From contig DTRK01000093.1 of NCBI GenBank assembly GCA_012965955.1, positions 1 through 37,063 on the forward strand: a stretch of 37,063 nucleotides of DNA. The letters are read 5' to 3'. A program made the translations under genes and the position numbers. The stretch comes from Flavobacteriales bacterium. Its GTDB lineage: Bacteria; Bacteroidota; Bacteroidia; NORP154. Below the pieces are notes generated by a model. That model saw only the letters and a list, made by a program, of their open reading frames with translations. It was not told the origin of the DNA and made no database searches. How positions within the stretch are numbered: position 1 is the first letter of the stretch; each line of letters opens with the position of its first letter. Shown piece by piece: positions 8,373 through 16,487 of this stretch.

Positions 8373-9086
8373 CTAATGCTTCATGGATTTCCGATTCGCT
8401 CTTTCCTCCTGAAAGTCAATCTCACTGAGTTTATCATCCCTTGCCTTCATCTGCTGCAAGGACATTCCCAGAGGTACAAGCAGGTCCTTGTCATTGGAAG
8501 TTGACGCCAATATATCGGTACTCACTTTAAAGAAGTCGAACCAGTGTCTTCCAGCTTTTGCAGCGAAGTTCATGATGGTAAAGGTGTGCTCTGATTGCAG
8601 CCATATATGCAAGCGTTCGTGGGTAAAAACAAGGGGCATGTCATCCATCAAGCCTGCCAGCACATCTGCAGAAGCAGTTTTGAGCATAGCGAATCGGTAT
8701 TCATTACCTTCCTGAACATAGATGCCACCTATGCAAAATAGCCTTGGGCGTATCAAGCGTATCAGGTAGGCTTCCTTTTTGTGCTCTGTAAAAAAGCAGT
8801 TCGCCAGAATAGCGCAGCGCTGTGTTTGCATTAATACATTAAATGGCGGGGTGCGCAGAATCTTGTCGGTAGAGATCACATTGACCTGGTTCTTTTCTCG
8901 TGTCATGGACTCAATGCCCCACGTAGCCATGACCAGCCTTGACTCCACTTTGTCCTTGATCAATATAGGTAAATGCATACCCGGCCGGGCTTGAAAGATG
9001 GCGTCGTACTTAAACGACTCATGAATCTGGCAGAGATCCATAATATGTTGTGGTTTGGATGCTATGGTGTAGATTTCAATCATCAT
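8373..9086 (-). CDS. Degenerate SRAP-like protein coupled to dnaE2
   Basis: A 237-residue protein resembling SRAP in outline: ATWGIESM, the VNVISTDKI segment where SRAP has NARSE, RCAILANCFFTEH where it has RCLVPADGFYEW, GGIYVQ, and DDMPLVFTHERLHIWL where it has HxRMPVIL. The key residues are lost: the protein begins MMIEIY with no Cys2, the Glu aligns with Thr, and the active-site His position is not His. It is therefore unlikely to crosslink abasic sites and may instead bind DNA or a polymerase. The start codon overlaps the dnaE2 stop (ATGA; a second ATG follows directly), so it is translated with the polymerase. The family call rests on this motif alignment by eye. Confidence 0.75.
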   Translation of the reverse strand: MMIEIYTIASKPQHIMDLCQIHESFKYDAIFQARPGMHLPILIKDKVESRLVMATWGIESMTREKNQVNVISTDKILRTPPFNVLMQTQRCAILANCFFTEHKKEAYLIRLIRPRLFCIGGIYVQEGNEYRFAMLKTASADVLAGLMDDMPLVFTHERLHIWLQSEHTFTIMNFAAKAGRHWFDFFKVSTDILASTSNDKDLLVPLGMSLQQMKARDDKLSEIDFQEERANRKSMKH

Positions 9087-12000
9087 CGTTCCAATCTTAA
9101 CATGGGCTTATTTGTCTGGTAATAGGTGTCTGTGGATCTTAGCCTTGTGGATTTATTGTCCATACTCACCGTATTCAATCTGTGCAGTTCCATCACTTCA
9201 ATGCTGATAAAGCCAAACTCATTTACCACCTTGCCCTTGATGACATAGCATCCAGGTCCGCGGAAGGGATAGCGCCGTGCTACATCAGGAAATTGTACTG
9301 AATCCACCCATTCTCCGCGCTGGTCCACAAATACGCCGAAACTCATGTAGTCTTTTTTGCTGGTGCTGGTGCCCTTGACATGAATGAGGTACCCTACAAT
9401 GGTCACGACCTTATCCACATGAAAGGGAATGTCCCGTGCAGAAAAGGGGATGTCGGGCAGGTTCTCCACCAGGGTAAAAGGTGAGGTGTTTAGGGGGAAG
9501 TTCAGGATTTCTATTTCGTCAAAAGCCGCTTCCAGCCGGTGATAATGGAGTGGGGGGAGTTTAAACGCTTTAGGTGCTGCATTGAAAAGTGTTTTTGCTG
9601 GAACCGTTTTTTTGACATTTCCCATCATGAAATGGGCATCCCAGAGCAACTCTTTCTTTCCCTTGTCGGTAAACCGAAAGGCGCCAATTCGGATCAGGAG
9701 TTTGAGCTGCTCCAACGAGATGGCCACGCGGTTGACGAAGTCTGCTAAATTGCTAAATGGCCCGTCTTCATGCCGCGCGATGAGTAGCGATCGTATGGAG
9801 TCCACGTTGAGGCCACGCATCAGCCCAAATCCCAAATGGATCACCTTACCGCGGATATTGGTCTTTCCATCACTCATGTTCACGCAGGGTGCTTCAATCT
9901 GCGCCCCGTGCATGCGGGCTTCGTGTACGTACAATTCCGGACGGTAAAATCCTCCGCCATTGTTGATGGTTGCCACGAGGTATTCCAGGGGGTAATGTGC
10001 CTTGAGGTAGAGCGCCTGATAGCTCTCCACAGCATAGGAGGCTGAGTGTCCCTTCGAAAAGGCATAATTGGCGAAGCTCTCTATCTGCTTCCACACCTCA
10101 TTGATAACGGCCCTAGGGTAGTTCTTTGCATCGCAATTGGCAAAGAATTTATCCTTAACCTTGTCGAATTCGCTGCGCTGCTTATACTTCCACGACATGC
10201 CCCGTCGCAGTACATCTGCCTCAGCGAGGGTGAGTCCGGCGAAGTAGTGTGCCACTTTGATCACGTCCTCCTGGTACACCATCACACCATAAGTTTCTGC
10301 CATGATATCGTAGAGTTCAGGCAACTCCTGTCGTGCGGCGGCGCGCCTTTCGGGGTGTCTGTACCGCAGAATATACTCCCGCATCATTCCGCTTTTGGAG
10401 ACTCCCGGCCTGATGATGGAGCTGGCAGCGACCAGTCTCAGGTAGTCGTCGGCCTGTAGCTTTTTGAGGAGCATGCGCATGGCAGGAGATTCCACATAGA
10501 AGCAGCCGATGGCCAGTCCGTTGCGCAATAGTTCTTTGACTTTTTTGTCTTTTTTGAATTTCTGAAAGTCGTAGATATCGACCGTGTCGCCGGTATTGTC
10601 TTCAATGAGTTTGATGGAGTCTTTGATCTTGCTAAGTCCTCTTTGTCCGAGCACATCAAATTTGGAGAGGCCAATATCCTCGGCTTCTATCATGCTGAAA
10701 AATACGGTGGGAAAACCTTTGGGAGGCATCATCGTGGCGCCATAGGTGCTGATGGTTTCATCAGATATAATTATGCCGCTGGAATGCACACTCAGGTGGC
10801 TGGGAAAACCGTTGATCAGTTTACTGTATTTTACCACGAGGCGTGATATGTCATCCATGCCCGCAAAGCTCTTTGCAGCCTGTATCCTGTCGATCTCCCT
10901 GGCCGGAAGGCCGAACACTTTTCCCAGCTCCCGCAGCATGGAGCGGTATTGAAAGGTGCTATAGGTCCCCACCAGCGCTGTATGGTTCCAGCCGTGGGTA
11001 TCGAAGAGGTATTTGGTGACATCATTTCTATCGCGGGAGGAGAAGTCGATGTCAAAGTCGGGCGGACTACTCCTGTAGGGATTGATGAAGCGCTCGAAGT
11101 ACAGGTCGAGTTCCAGTGGATCTACATCGGTGATGCGCAGCAAATAGGCCACCATGCTGTTGGCGCCACTGCCCCGGCCTACATAGCAATAATCCTTATG
11201 CCGTGCATAGCTCACCATGTCCCAATTGATGAGGAAGTAGGAGCAGAAATCCAGCTGCAGGATTACGGATAGCTCTTTTTCCACCCTGTCGAGCACCGAT
11301 TTCGAGGGATGGTTTCCAAAGCGGTATTGCAGGCCTTTGGTACATTCCTGTTTGATCAATGCAATGTCTTCGGCAGGAGAGCTGGTGAAGGTCTTTTTGT
11401 TTTTGGCTGTTTTATATTCGAATTCTATACTGCATTCTTCCAGGATGTTCTTCGTGTTTTGGATGAGGGTGGGGTAGTCTTTGAAGATTTCCTCCAACTC
11501 CTGGTTTGTGTGCATGATTTCATCCGGCCGGGCTTCCTCAAGGCGGTCGAGTTTGCTGAGGAGTACATTATTGTCGATAGAGCGCAGGAGGCGGTGTGCG
11601 TTGAAGTCTCTGCTATTGCGAAAGGTGACAGGCTGTAGTATTGCCACCTTGCCCTGTGTATTGCTCCAGGGTGAGAAGCGAAATTTATTGAGCTCTGAAC
11701 AGCGAATTCCTATGAACTCGTTGGGTCGCAGGGTGGAGTAGGGTATTGTGCTGAAGGGGTAGATGATGAAAGCATTCTCAAGGCTCGGCGCCCTGGGCGG
11801 GACAGAGGCTTTTGCGTGGAGGTAATAGCTCAGGCACTCATTGAGCTCACGGAAACCTTGGTTGTTCTTCGCAATTCCTACGAATTGTTGTTTGGCGCCT
11901 TTTCGAAAATCTATACCTACTACCGGCTTTATCCCTTGCTGCGGACACAAGCGGATGAAGTCGAGGCAGGCCGAAGTGCTGTTGATATCTGTAAGCGCAA

Positions 12001-12097
12001 TAGTTTCCAGCCCTTTGGAACTGGCTTCATTTAATAGATTTTCGATGGAGAGCGTCCCGTATTTGTAACTGTAATATGTATGGCAATTGAGGCTCAC
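9083..12097 (-). CDS. dnaE2: DnaE2-type error-prone DNA polymerase III alpha subunit
   Basis: A 1,004-residue C-family polymerase, the length of DnaE2 rather than the longer replicative DnaE. The N-terminal PHP domain (1-~200) is degenerate: LNCHTYYS and ALTDINS where metal-binding forms have LHxHS and LTDHG. The palm has YVGRGSGANSMVAYLL and the catalytic PDFDIDFSSRD near residues 345-355, plus KFDVLGQRGLSKI for the third Asp. The YGVMVYQEDV, AFSKGHSASYA, helix-hairpin-helix and OB-fold regions follow. DnaE2 enzymes carry out damage-induced mutagenesis with ImuB/DinB partners, which fits the neighbours. The start is GTG at 12097; no in-frame ATG exists upstream before a TGA. Confidence 0.93.
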   Translation of the reverse strand: MSLNCHTYYSYKYGTLSIENLLNEASSKGLETIALTDINSTSACLDFIRLCPQQGIKPVVGIDFRKGAKQQFVGIAKNNQGFRELNECLSYYLHAKASVPPRAPSLENAFIIYPFSTIPYSTLRPNEFIGIRCSELNKFRFSPWSNTQGKVAILQPVTFRNSRDFNAHRLLRSIDNNVLLSKLDRLEEARPDEIMHTNQELEEIFKDYPTLIQNTKNILEECSIEFEYKTAKNKKTFTSSPAEDIALIKQECTKGLQYRFGNHPSKSVLDRVEKELSVILQLDFCSYFLINWDMVSYARHKDYCYVGRGSGANSMVAYLLRITDVDPLELDLYFERFINPYRSSPPDFDIDFSSRDRNDVTKYLFDTHGWNHTALVGTYSTFQYRSMLRELGKVFGLPAREIDRIQAAKSFAGMDDISRLVVKYSKLINGFPSHLSVHSSGIIISDETISTYGATMMPPKGFPTVFFSMIEAEDIGLSKFDVLGQRGLSKIKDSIKLIEDNTGDTVDIYDFQKFKKDKKVKELLRNGLAIGCFYVESPAMRMLLKKLQADDYLRLVAASSIIRPGVSKSGMMREYILRYRHPERRAAARQELPELYDIMAETYGVMVYQEDVIKVAHYFAGLTLAEADVLRRGMSWKYKQRSEFDKVKDKFFANCDAKNYPRAVINEVWKQIESFANYAFSKGHSASYAVESYQALYLKAHYPLEYLVATINNGGGFYRPELYVHEARMHGAQIEAPCVNMSDGKTNIRGKVIHLGFGLMRGLNVDSIRSLLIARHEDGPFSNLADFVNRVAISLEQLKLLIRIGAFRFTDKGKKELLWDAHFMMGNVKKTVPAKTLFNAAPKAFKLPPLHYHRLEAAFDEIEILNFPLNTSPFTLVENLPDIPFSARDIPFHVDKVVTIVGYLIHVKGTSTSKKDYMSFGVFVDQRGEWVDSVQFPDVARRYPFRGPGCYVIKGKVVNEFGFISIEVMELHRLNTVSMDNKSTRLRSTDTYYQTNKPMLRLER

Positions 12098-12200
12098 TTC
12101 GTTTGCGTAATTCTGCTCCCGTTGGTCGCGTCATTTGGCGCTTTGCGCCGTTATTCACTCGCTGTCGCTCGTGCAATTCGCTCACTTCGTTCGCGTTATT
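12092..12200. repeat. GC-rich repeat and hairpin element between dnaE2 and the S23 gene
   Basis: Two near-identical copies of gctcacttcgttcgcgttatt (12180-12200) and gctcacttcgtttgcgtaatt (12092-12112), in direct orientation, bracket ~67 bp containing a perfect hairpin GGCGC-TTT-GCGCC (12137-12149) and a further cactcgctgtcgctcg segment. Composition is clearly different from the neighbouring AT-richer DNA. The inner copy contains the GTG used to start dnaE2. It looks like a REP/MITE-like palindromic element associated with the four-helix-bundle gene. Confidence 0.55.
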
Positions 12201-12565
12201 TAATTGCTTTTTGTTTTGACTTTAATAGAAGTTATATAGTTGTTAAGCTTGACTCCAAGGTCTTTTAATGACTGTTCGAATGTTGTCAAGCCTTCATCTG
12301 ATAGGAGGTTTCTTTGATTTGCTTTTCTGAGCCAGGTTGTTGTTTCGAATAATGATCCTCTGGCATAGTAGTAAAACACCCTCGAGTCCCTGTAGTGATA
12401 TCTTCCAAATCCCTCAGATATATTGGCTGCAATAGAATCTGCAGACCTGACCAATTGCTTTCCAATAGTATTTTTTGAGAAGTCATCCCAGTTATGAGTG
12501 AGTTTCCAGATTTCCGCCCCAATTTCCATTGATATCTTATATACTCTTAAATCATCTAGTTCCAT
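12200..12565 (-). CDS. Four-helix-bundle protein of the S23 (23S rRNA intervening sequence) family
   Basis: A 121-residue all-helical protein with the family's hallmark segments: LDDLRVYKISMEI near the start, IGKQLVRSADSIAANISEGFGRYHYRDSRVFYYYARGSLFETTTWL in the middle (residues ~44-90), and a final helix FEQSLKDLGVKLNNYI. The family was first seen inside 23S rRNA intervening sequences and is related in fold to the Avd protein of diversity-generating retroelements; its molecular function is unknown. Here it sits between dinB and dnaE2 on the same strand, flanked by an 11-bp tandem repeat upstream and a hairpin/direct-repeat element downstream, as if inserted into the cluster. No reverse transcriptase or template repeat was found nearby. 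Confidence 0.9.
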   Translation of the reverse strand: MELDDLRVYKISMEIGAEIWKLTHNWDDFSKNTIGKQLVRSADSIAANISEGFGRYHYRDSRVFYYYARGSLFETTTWLRKANQRNLLSDEGLTTFEQSLKDLGVKLNNYITSIKVKTKSN

Positions 12566-12600
12566 ATCACCACTGAATCACCACTGAATCACCACTGAAT
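12566..12600. repeat. 11-bp tandem repeat (ATCACCACTGA, about 3.2 copies)
   Basis: Three perfect copies of ATCACCACTGA followed by AT, directly upstream of the S23 gene's ATG (12565) and before the dinB stop (12615). On the transcribed strand it covers the S23 translation-initiation region, so copy-number change could affect expression. Confidence 0.9.
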
Positions 12601-12614
12601 AACATCCTGCCCAT

Positions 12615-13832
12615 TCAAGCACGTCTATGTGCTGGAATTACAGGAGGTAATCCATTAAAAGGATTGCTCATCTGTCCGATTCCCCGTGTATCCATTGTCA
12701 CTACCCGCCGTACAGCATTCTGCCCGAAACGGTTTCTAATCTTGTCCATAGCCTGATAGAGGTTGATTATCTCCTCTGTATCCTCAAATAAGTTGATTTG
12801 GTAAGCACCTTCTACCAAATGGCTGTACCGTACACCTACCAATCGTACCAACACCCTGCGCTGATAGAGCTGATCAAATAATGACATCACCTTTTCAATA
12901 AGGGTATGATCACAGGAAGTGTATGGAACCCGCACCTGCCTGCTGCGCGTATCAAAATCAGAATAGCGCACCGTTACCGTCACACAGGAAGTGAGCTTCT
13001 TCCCATTTCGCAGGTAAAAGGCCAGCTTCTCCGCCATGGTGGAGAGGATATCCTTCAACTTGCGGACATCAATAGTGTCGCGCTCAAAGGTGATCGATGA
13101 GGAGATAGACTTTCTTTCATTATAGGGAATGACAGGTGTATGGTCTAGACCTTGTGCCTTTTTCCAGATGGAGATTCCATTCTTTCCAAGCAGGCGGTCC
13201 ATGAGTTCAACAGGCATTTCCTGTATGGTGTGTATGTGCTCAATGCCCATTCCCTGCAGTGTTTTATAGGTCTGGTCGCCCACCATGGGGATCTTTTTGA
13301 TAGACAGGGGTGCGAGAAACGGCTTCTCTTCTCCCTTGCACACCTCTATATAGTTATTGGGTTTTGCCTCGTTGGTACTCACCTTCGCTACTGTCTTATT
13401 GGTGGAGAGTCCAAAAGAAATGGGAAGCCCTGTCTCCCTTATGATAGTGCTGCGTAACTCCTTGGCCCATTTATAACAACCATGAAAGCGATCCATGCCA
13501 CTTATGTCTATATAAAACTCGTCTATGGAAGACTTCTCATATAAAGGCGATTGCTCCTTAATGATTTCTGTTACCGCGTCGGAATACTTACTGTAGATGC
13601 CGGCGTTACCTTTTATCACAATGGCGTCAGGACAGAGCTGCTGGGCCATACGCATGGGCATGGCGGAGTGGATGCCATAGGCACGGGCCTCATAACTGCA
13701 AGCTGCCACCACACCGCGACCACTTGTGCCTCCAACCAATACTGGTTTCCCATTCAAACTCGAGTCAAGCAAGCGCTCACAAGCAACGAAAAAGGCGTCG
13801 AGATCTATGTGTATAATTGATCGGCTTTGCAT
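12615..13832 (-). CDS. dinB: Y-family DNA polymerase (DinB/UmuC-like, Pol IV type)
   Basis: A 405-residue translesion polymerase. The start MQSRSIIHIDLDAFF (ATG 13832) gives the canonical first catalytic motif; longer starts upstream would read through the promoter and are rejected. Further signs are the steric region VVAACSYEARAYGI, catalytic SSIDEFYIDISG near residue 105, a helix-hairpin-helix segment around KKIPMVGDQTYKTLQGMGI, and a little-finger domain. Near the C-terminus QINLFED resembles the beta-clamp-binding QLxLF motif. It is transcribed divergently from the S24 autoprotease with 73 bp between, an arrangement equivalent to umuDC. Together with DnaE2 it likely makes up a damage-inducible mutasome. 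Confidence 0.95.
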   Translation of the reverse strand: MQSRSIIHIDLDAFFVACERLLDSSLNGKPVLVGGTSGRGVVAACSYEARAYGIHSAMPMRMAQQLCPDAIVIKGNAGIYSKYSDAVTEIIKEQSPLYEKSSIDEFYIDISGMDRFHGCYKWAKELRSTIIRETGLPISFGLSTNKTVAKVSTNEAKPNNYIEVCKGEEKPFLAPLSIKKIPMVGDQTYKTLQGMGIEHIHTIQEMPVELMDRLLGKNGISIWKKAQGLDHTPVIPYNERKSISSSITFERDTIDVRKLKDILSTMAEKLAFYLRNGKKLTSCVTVTVRYSDFDTRSRQVRVPYTSCDHTLIEKVMSLFDQLYQRRVLVRLVGVRYSHLVEGAYQINLFEDTEEIINLYQAMDKIRNRFGQNAVRRVVTMDTRGIGQMSNPFNGLPPVIPAHRRA

Positions 13833-13862
13833 CGCTTTAAAATTTTGTTTAAATATATTACG

Positions 13863-13875
13863 TTTTGTAACAAAA
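13863..13875. promoter_or_regulatory. Palindrome TTTTGT-A-ACAAAA in the divergent promoter (possible operator)
   Basis: Perfect 6-bp arms around a single central A, midway between dinB and the S24 regulator. It overlaps the region where a -33 element for the regulator would lie (TTTTG). Candidate operator site for the S24 protein; alternatively just part of an AT-rich promoter. Confidence 0.45.
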
Positions 13876-13882
13876 GAATACA

Positions 13883-13890
13883 TATATTTG
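13883..13890 (+). promoter_or_regulatory. Candidate -7 element TATATTTG of the S24 regulator
   Basis: Exact match to TAnnTTTG, ending 15 bp before the ATG. A TTTG lies upstream at 13864-13867, but with only 15 bp between, shorter than the usual ~19, so the -33 assignment is uncertain. If right, the transcript starts only ~10 nt before the start codon. Confidence 0.5.
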
Positions 13891-13906
13891 TGATAAATAA
13901 TCACAA
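13888..13906. promoter_or_regulatory. Perfect palindrome TTGTGAT-aaata-ATCACAA (probable autoregulatory operator)
   Basis: Seven-bp perfect inverted arms separated by 5 bp, overlapping the -7 element on one side and the first base of the S24 gene's ATG on the other. This is the expected place and shape for a dimeric HTH repressor site. Binding would block transcription of the regulator and could affect dinB. No second full copy was found elsewhere in the window. Confidence 0.65.
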
Positions 13907-14676
13907 TGAGTATATTTTCAGATAACATAAAACTTTTAAGGACAGAGAAATCCTTGACCCAACAACGGCTTGCAGACGATTTAATCATTACACGTGACCG
14001 TTTAGCGTCCTACGAAGCGGGTAGAAACGAGCCACCATTTGAGATCCTTAATAGGATATCGAGATATTTCCACAAGAGCATTGATGTGCTCATCAACGTC
14101 GAGCTAAATAAGGTGCCTTATGAGGATCTTGTGAATCTGGATAACAACAGGATTTTGATGCCTGTTGTGGTGGACAGTGAAGGCAACGACTTAATAGAGG
14201 TAGTACCTGTCAAGGCTTCAGCAGGCTATTTGAATGGTTATGCTGATCCAGAGTACATAGAGAGCTTGCAGCGCATGAAGCTGCCCTTTATGCCGGTAGG
14301 TAAGCACAGGGCATTTCCCATTACTGGGGATTCCATGCTGCCTGTCCAAAGCGGTTCTTATGTTGTGGGTCGTTTATTAGAGGGATTTCAGAACATTAAA
14401 GATGGAAGAACCTATATCTTGGTCACTGAGTCTGACGGTATTGTGTACAAACGCGTATATAATAAGGTACACGAAGATGGAAGTTTGCACCTGCATTCAG
14501 ATAATAAAGTGTATGATCCATATACGGTTAATGCACAGGAAGTATTAGAGATGTGGGAGTACGTTTGCCTGATCAATACCCAGGAGTACGCCGCAGAAGA
14601 CCTGAACCTCGATAGTGTAATGGGAATGCTCCGCGACCTCAAGGTAGAGTTGGCACAGGTGAAAGGCAATAAATAG
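13906..14676 (+). CDS. LexA-like XRE-family repressor with S24 autoprotease domain
   Basis: A 256-residue regulator. Residues ~5-60 are an XRE helix-turn-helix (LTQQRLADDLIITRDRLASYEAG). The C-terminal half is a peptidase S24 domain with every expected element: cleavage bond Ala106-Gly107 in KASAGYLNGY, nucleophile Ser143 in TGDSMLP, and general-base Lys182 in IVYKRV. By analogy with LexA and UmuD, activated RecA would trigger self-cleavage and derepression. The tail (235-256) is a short predicted coiled coil. Divergence from dinB and the palindrome at its own start codon indicate control of the polymerase and itself. Whether it also regulates the distal dnaE2 and SRAP genes is inference. Confidence 0.93.
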   Translation: MSIFSDNIKLLRTEKSLTQQRLADDLIITRDRLASYEAGRNEPPFEILNRISRYFHKSIDVLINVELNKVPYEDLVNLDNNRILMPVVVDSEGNDLIEVVPVKASAGYLNGYADPEYIESLQRMKLPFMPVGKHRAFPITGDSMLPVQSGSYVVGRLLEGFQNIKDGRTYILVTESDGIVYKRVYNKVHEDGSLHLHSDNKVYDPYTVNAQEVLEMWEYVCLINTQEYAAEDLNLDSVMGMLRDLKVELAQVKGNK

Positions 14677-14842
14677 GATGTAAGATCGCTATCTGCCCGA
14701 GGATGTCGTACAGGCAGGCGCTGTAAGAAGTAAAACGTCTGGTAGTTAAGTTGCTTCCTGAGCGGAGGCGAACGACAATACTGCTTACATCTAAAATTCT
14801 TGGTCGTCCCAAACTTTTTCCCCACATTCGCATTCGCGGATA

Positions 14843-16309
14843 ATGAGCACTTTCGACATCATCGTAATAGGAGGAGGGCACAATGGCCTTACTGCGGCAA
14901 CTATGCTGGCAAAAAGGGGTAAGCGCGTTCTGCTGCTAGAAAAACAGGGGCAGCTTGGAGGTCTTGCAGCTGCTGGTATCTTGCATGATACGAGTTTAGT
15001 TCGGGCATCCATAGTGAAAGCACTTGGCCTGGAGAAGCATGGATTGGAACTCTTAGGTTCCAGGGTGCCAGCGGTGCTGCTTGGTAAAGAAGGCCAGGAA
15101 TTGCTAATTACTGGCAACCACAAGGAGACAGCAGAGCGCATAGCGGTGTTCTCTGAGAATGATGCAGCAGCGTATTTGAAACTACGCGCTTTTTTGGACA
15201 AGGTCACGCCCTTGCTAAGTGGCCTTATGAATGAAGTTCCACCCAATGTTAACAACCTTGGAATGAAGGAGGTTTGGAGTCTGGGAAAGAAGGCGTTGAG
15301 CCTGAAGATGCTCGGTAATGCAACGATGTTGGAGTTTCTAAGGATAGCGCCTATGTGCGTTGCTGATTATCTGAACGAGTGGTTTGAAACAGATTTCTTG
15401 AAAGCCGGCCTTGCTGCACCGGCACTATATGGCTCTTTCACGGGTCCATGGTCGGCGGGCAGTAATTTGAACTTTCTTCTTTATGAATGTCTGGCTGGAG
15501 AGGAGGTGCAGGGAGGAGCACTGGCCCTGATAGCTGCTCTTGAGAAAGCTGCGGGAAGCTACGGGGTGGAGGTCAGAACCAATTCAGAGGTTTCTGAGAT
15601 TGTAATTGAAAATGGAGCGGCCATAGGAGTTCGGGTGGACGGGAAGTTGCTCATCGCCAACACAATAATGAGCTCATGTTCTCCAAAACAAACGATGTTG
15701 GAATGGATCACACCTGCCGAGGTGAGCTTTGACACGGAGATGCAGTTGAACGTGCTCAGATCAAGGGGAACGACGGCTATCGTGAACATGACATTTGATC
15801 AGCCGGTGCGGTTCAAAACTGGTGAGAAGCAGGCTGGAGTGTATCGAACAGGGAACTCCTTTGATGAAATGGAGAAAGCATTTGATAATTCAAAATACCG
15901 GGAGTACTCAGTGCATCCATTGCTGGAATTTAGAGTGTCCGATGATAACAAGACACTGAATATTATGACCCATTATGCTCCGTTTGACCTGGAAACTGGC
16001 TGGAACGAGAAAGCGAAAGCTGGATTGCTAGAGAATGTTAGCAGGGAACTCTCTCTATATACAGATCAGCAGGCCAGGGTTCTGCACTCAGAAGTTATCT
16101 CTCCTAAAGACATGGAAGAGCGCTTTGGAATACCTGGAGGACATATATATCATGCTGAACATGCTATTGATCAGCTGATTACCCGTCCGTTCCCTTCATT
16201 TATGCAGTATAAAACTTCAATTCCGGGGCTTTACCAATGTGGTAGTGGAGCCCATCCCGGCGGCGGACTCACTTGCGCACCAGGCTATTTAGCTGCTTCT
16301 ACGCTGTAG
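14843..16309 (+). CDS. PYROXD2-like / phytoene-desaturase-type FAD oxidoreductase
   Basis: A 488-residue flavoprotein. The N-terminus FDIIVIGGGHNGLTAATMLAKRG with LLLEKQGQLGG is the FAD-binding Rossmann motif, and the C-terminus LYQCGSGAHPGGGLTCAPG is the signature shared by PYROXD2-like and carotenoid-desaturase-type enzymes. It has no signal peptide or membrane segment. It stands alone on the plus strand, 166 bp after the S24 repressor; no carotenoid or lipid genes are nearby, so the substrate is unknown. No convincing promoter was seen upstream; a T-run follows the stop (16326-16333) without a clear stem. Confidence 0.88.
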   Translation: MSTFDIIVIGGGHNGLTAATMLAKRGKRVLLLEKQGQLGGLAAAGILHDTSLVRASIVKALGLEKHGLELLGSRVPAVLLGKEGQELLITGNHKETAERIAVFSENDAAAYLKLRAFLDKVTPLLSGLMNEVPPNVNNLGMKEVWSLGKKALSLKMLGNATMLEFLRIAPMCVADYLNEWFETDFLKAGLAAPALYGSFTGPWSAGSNLNFLLYECLAGEEVQGGALALIAALEKAAGSYGVEVRTNSEVSEIVIENGAAIGVRVDGKLLIANTIMSSCSPKQTMLEWITPAEVSFDTEMQLNVLRSRGTTAIVNMTFDQPVRFKTGEKQAGVYRTGNSFDEMEKAFDNSKYREYSVHPLLEFRVSDDNKTLNIMTHYAPFDLETGWNEKAKAGLLENVSRELSLYTDQQARVLHSEVISPKDMEERFGIPGGHIYHAEHAIDQLITRPFPSFMQYKTSIPGLYQCGSGAHPGGGLTCAPGYLAASTL

Positions 16310-16374
16310 TCACCTGATAAAATCGGTTTTTTTGGCTCAATTTGTCATTTAGGCATAAAAAATGATGTAAAACC

Positions 16375-16405
16375 TTTGCTATATTGATATTTGTGTGTAC
16401 TTTTG
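16375..16405 (+). promoter_or_regulatory. Bacteroidota-type promoter, TTTG-N19-TActTTTG
   Basis: TTTG at 16375-16378, exactly 19 bp, then TACTTTTG at 16398-16405, a full match to the TTTG/TAnnTTTG consensus. Transcription should begin near 16411, giving a ~75-nt leader before the GTG at 16488. It is the clearest promoter in the window and drives the first of three paralogous envelope genes. Confidence 0.8.
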
Positions 16406-16487
16406 CAGAATATTAGATGGTATTACTATTGCATTTCAGAATTAACACAAAGTAATTAATAGTAAGACTTAGTAAAAATATCAAAAA

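Noticed and set aside
10046-10459. 137-residue plus-strand frame inside dnaE2
   Set aside because: Antisense shadow of polymerase coding sequence.
12200-12600. Diversity-generating retroelement, suggested by the Avd-like S23 protein
   Set aside because: No reverse transcriptase, template/variable repeat pair or target gene was seen nearby.
13833-13988. 52-residue N-terminal extension of dinB
   Set aside because: It would run through the divergent promoter and overlap the S24 gene; family alignment starts at MQSRSIIHIDLDAFF.
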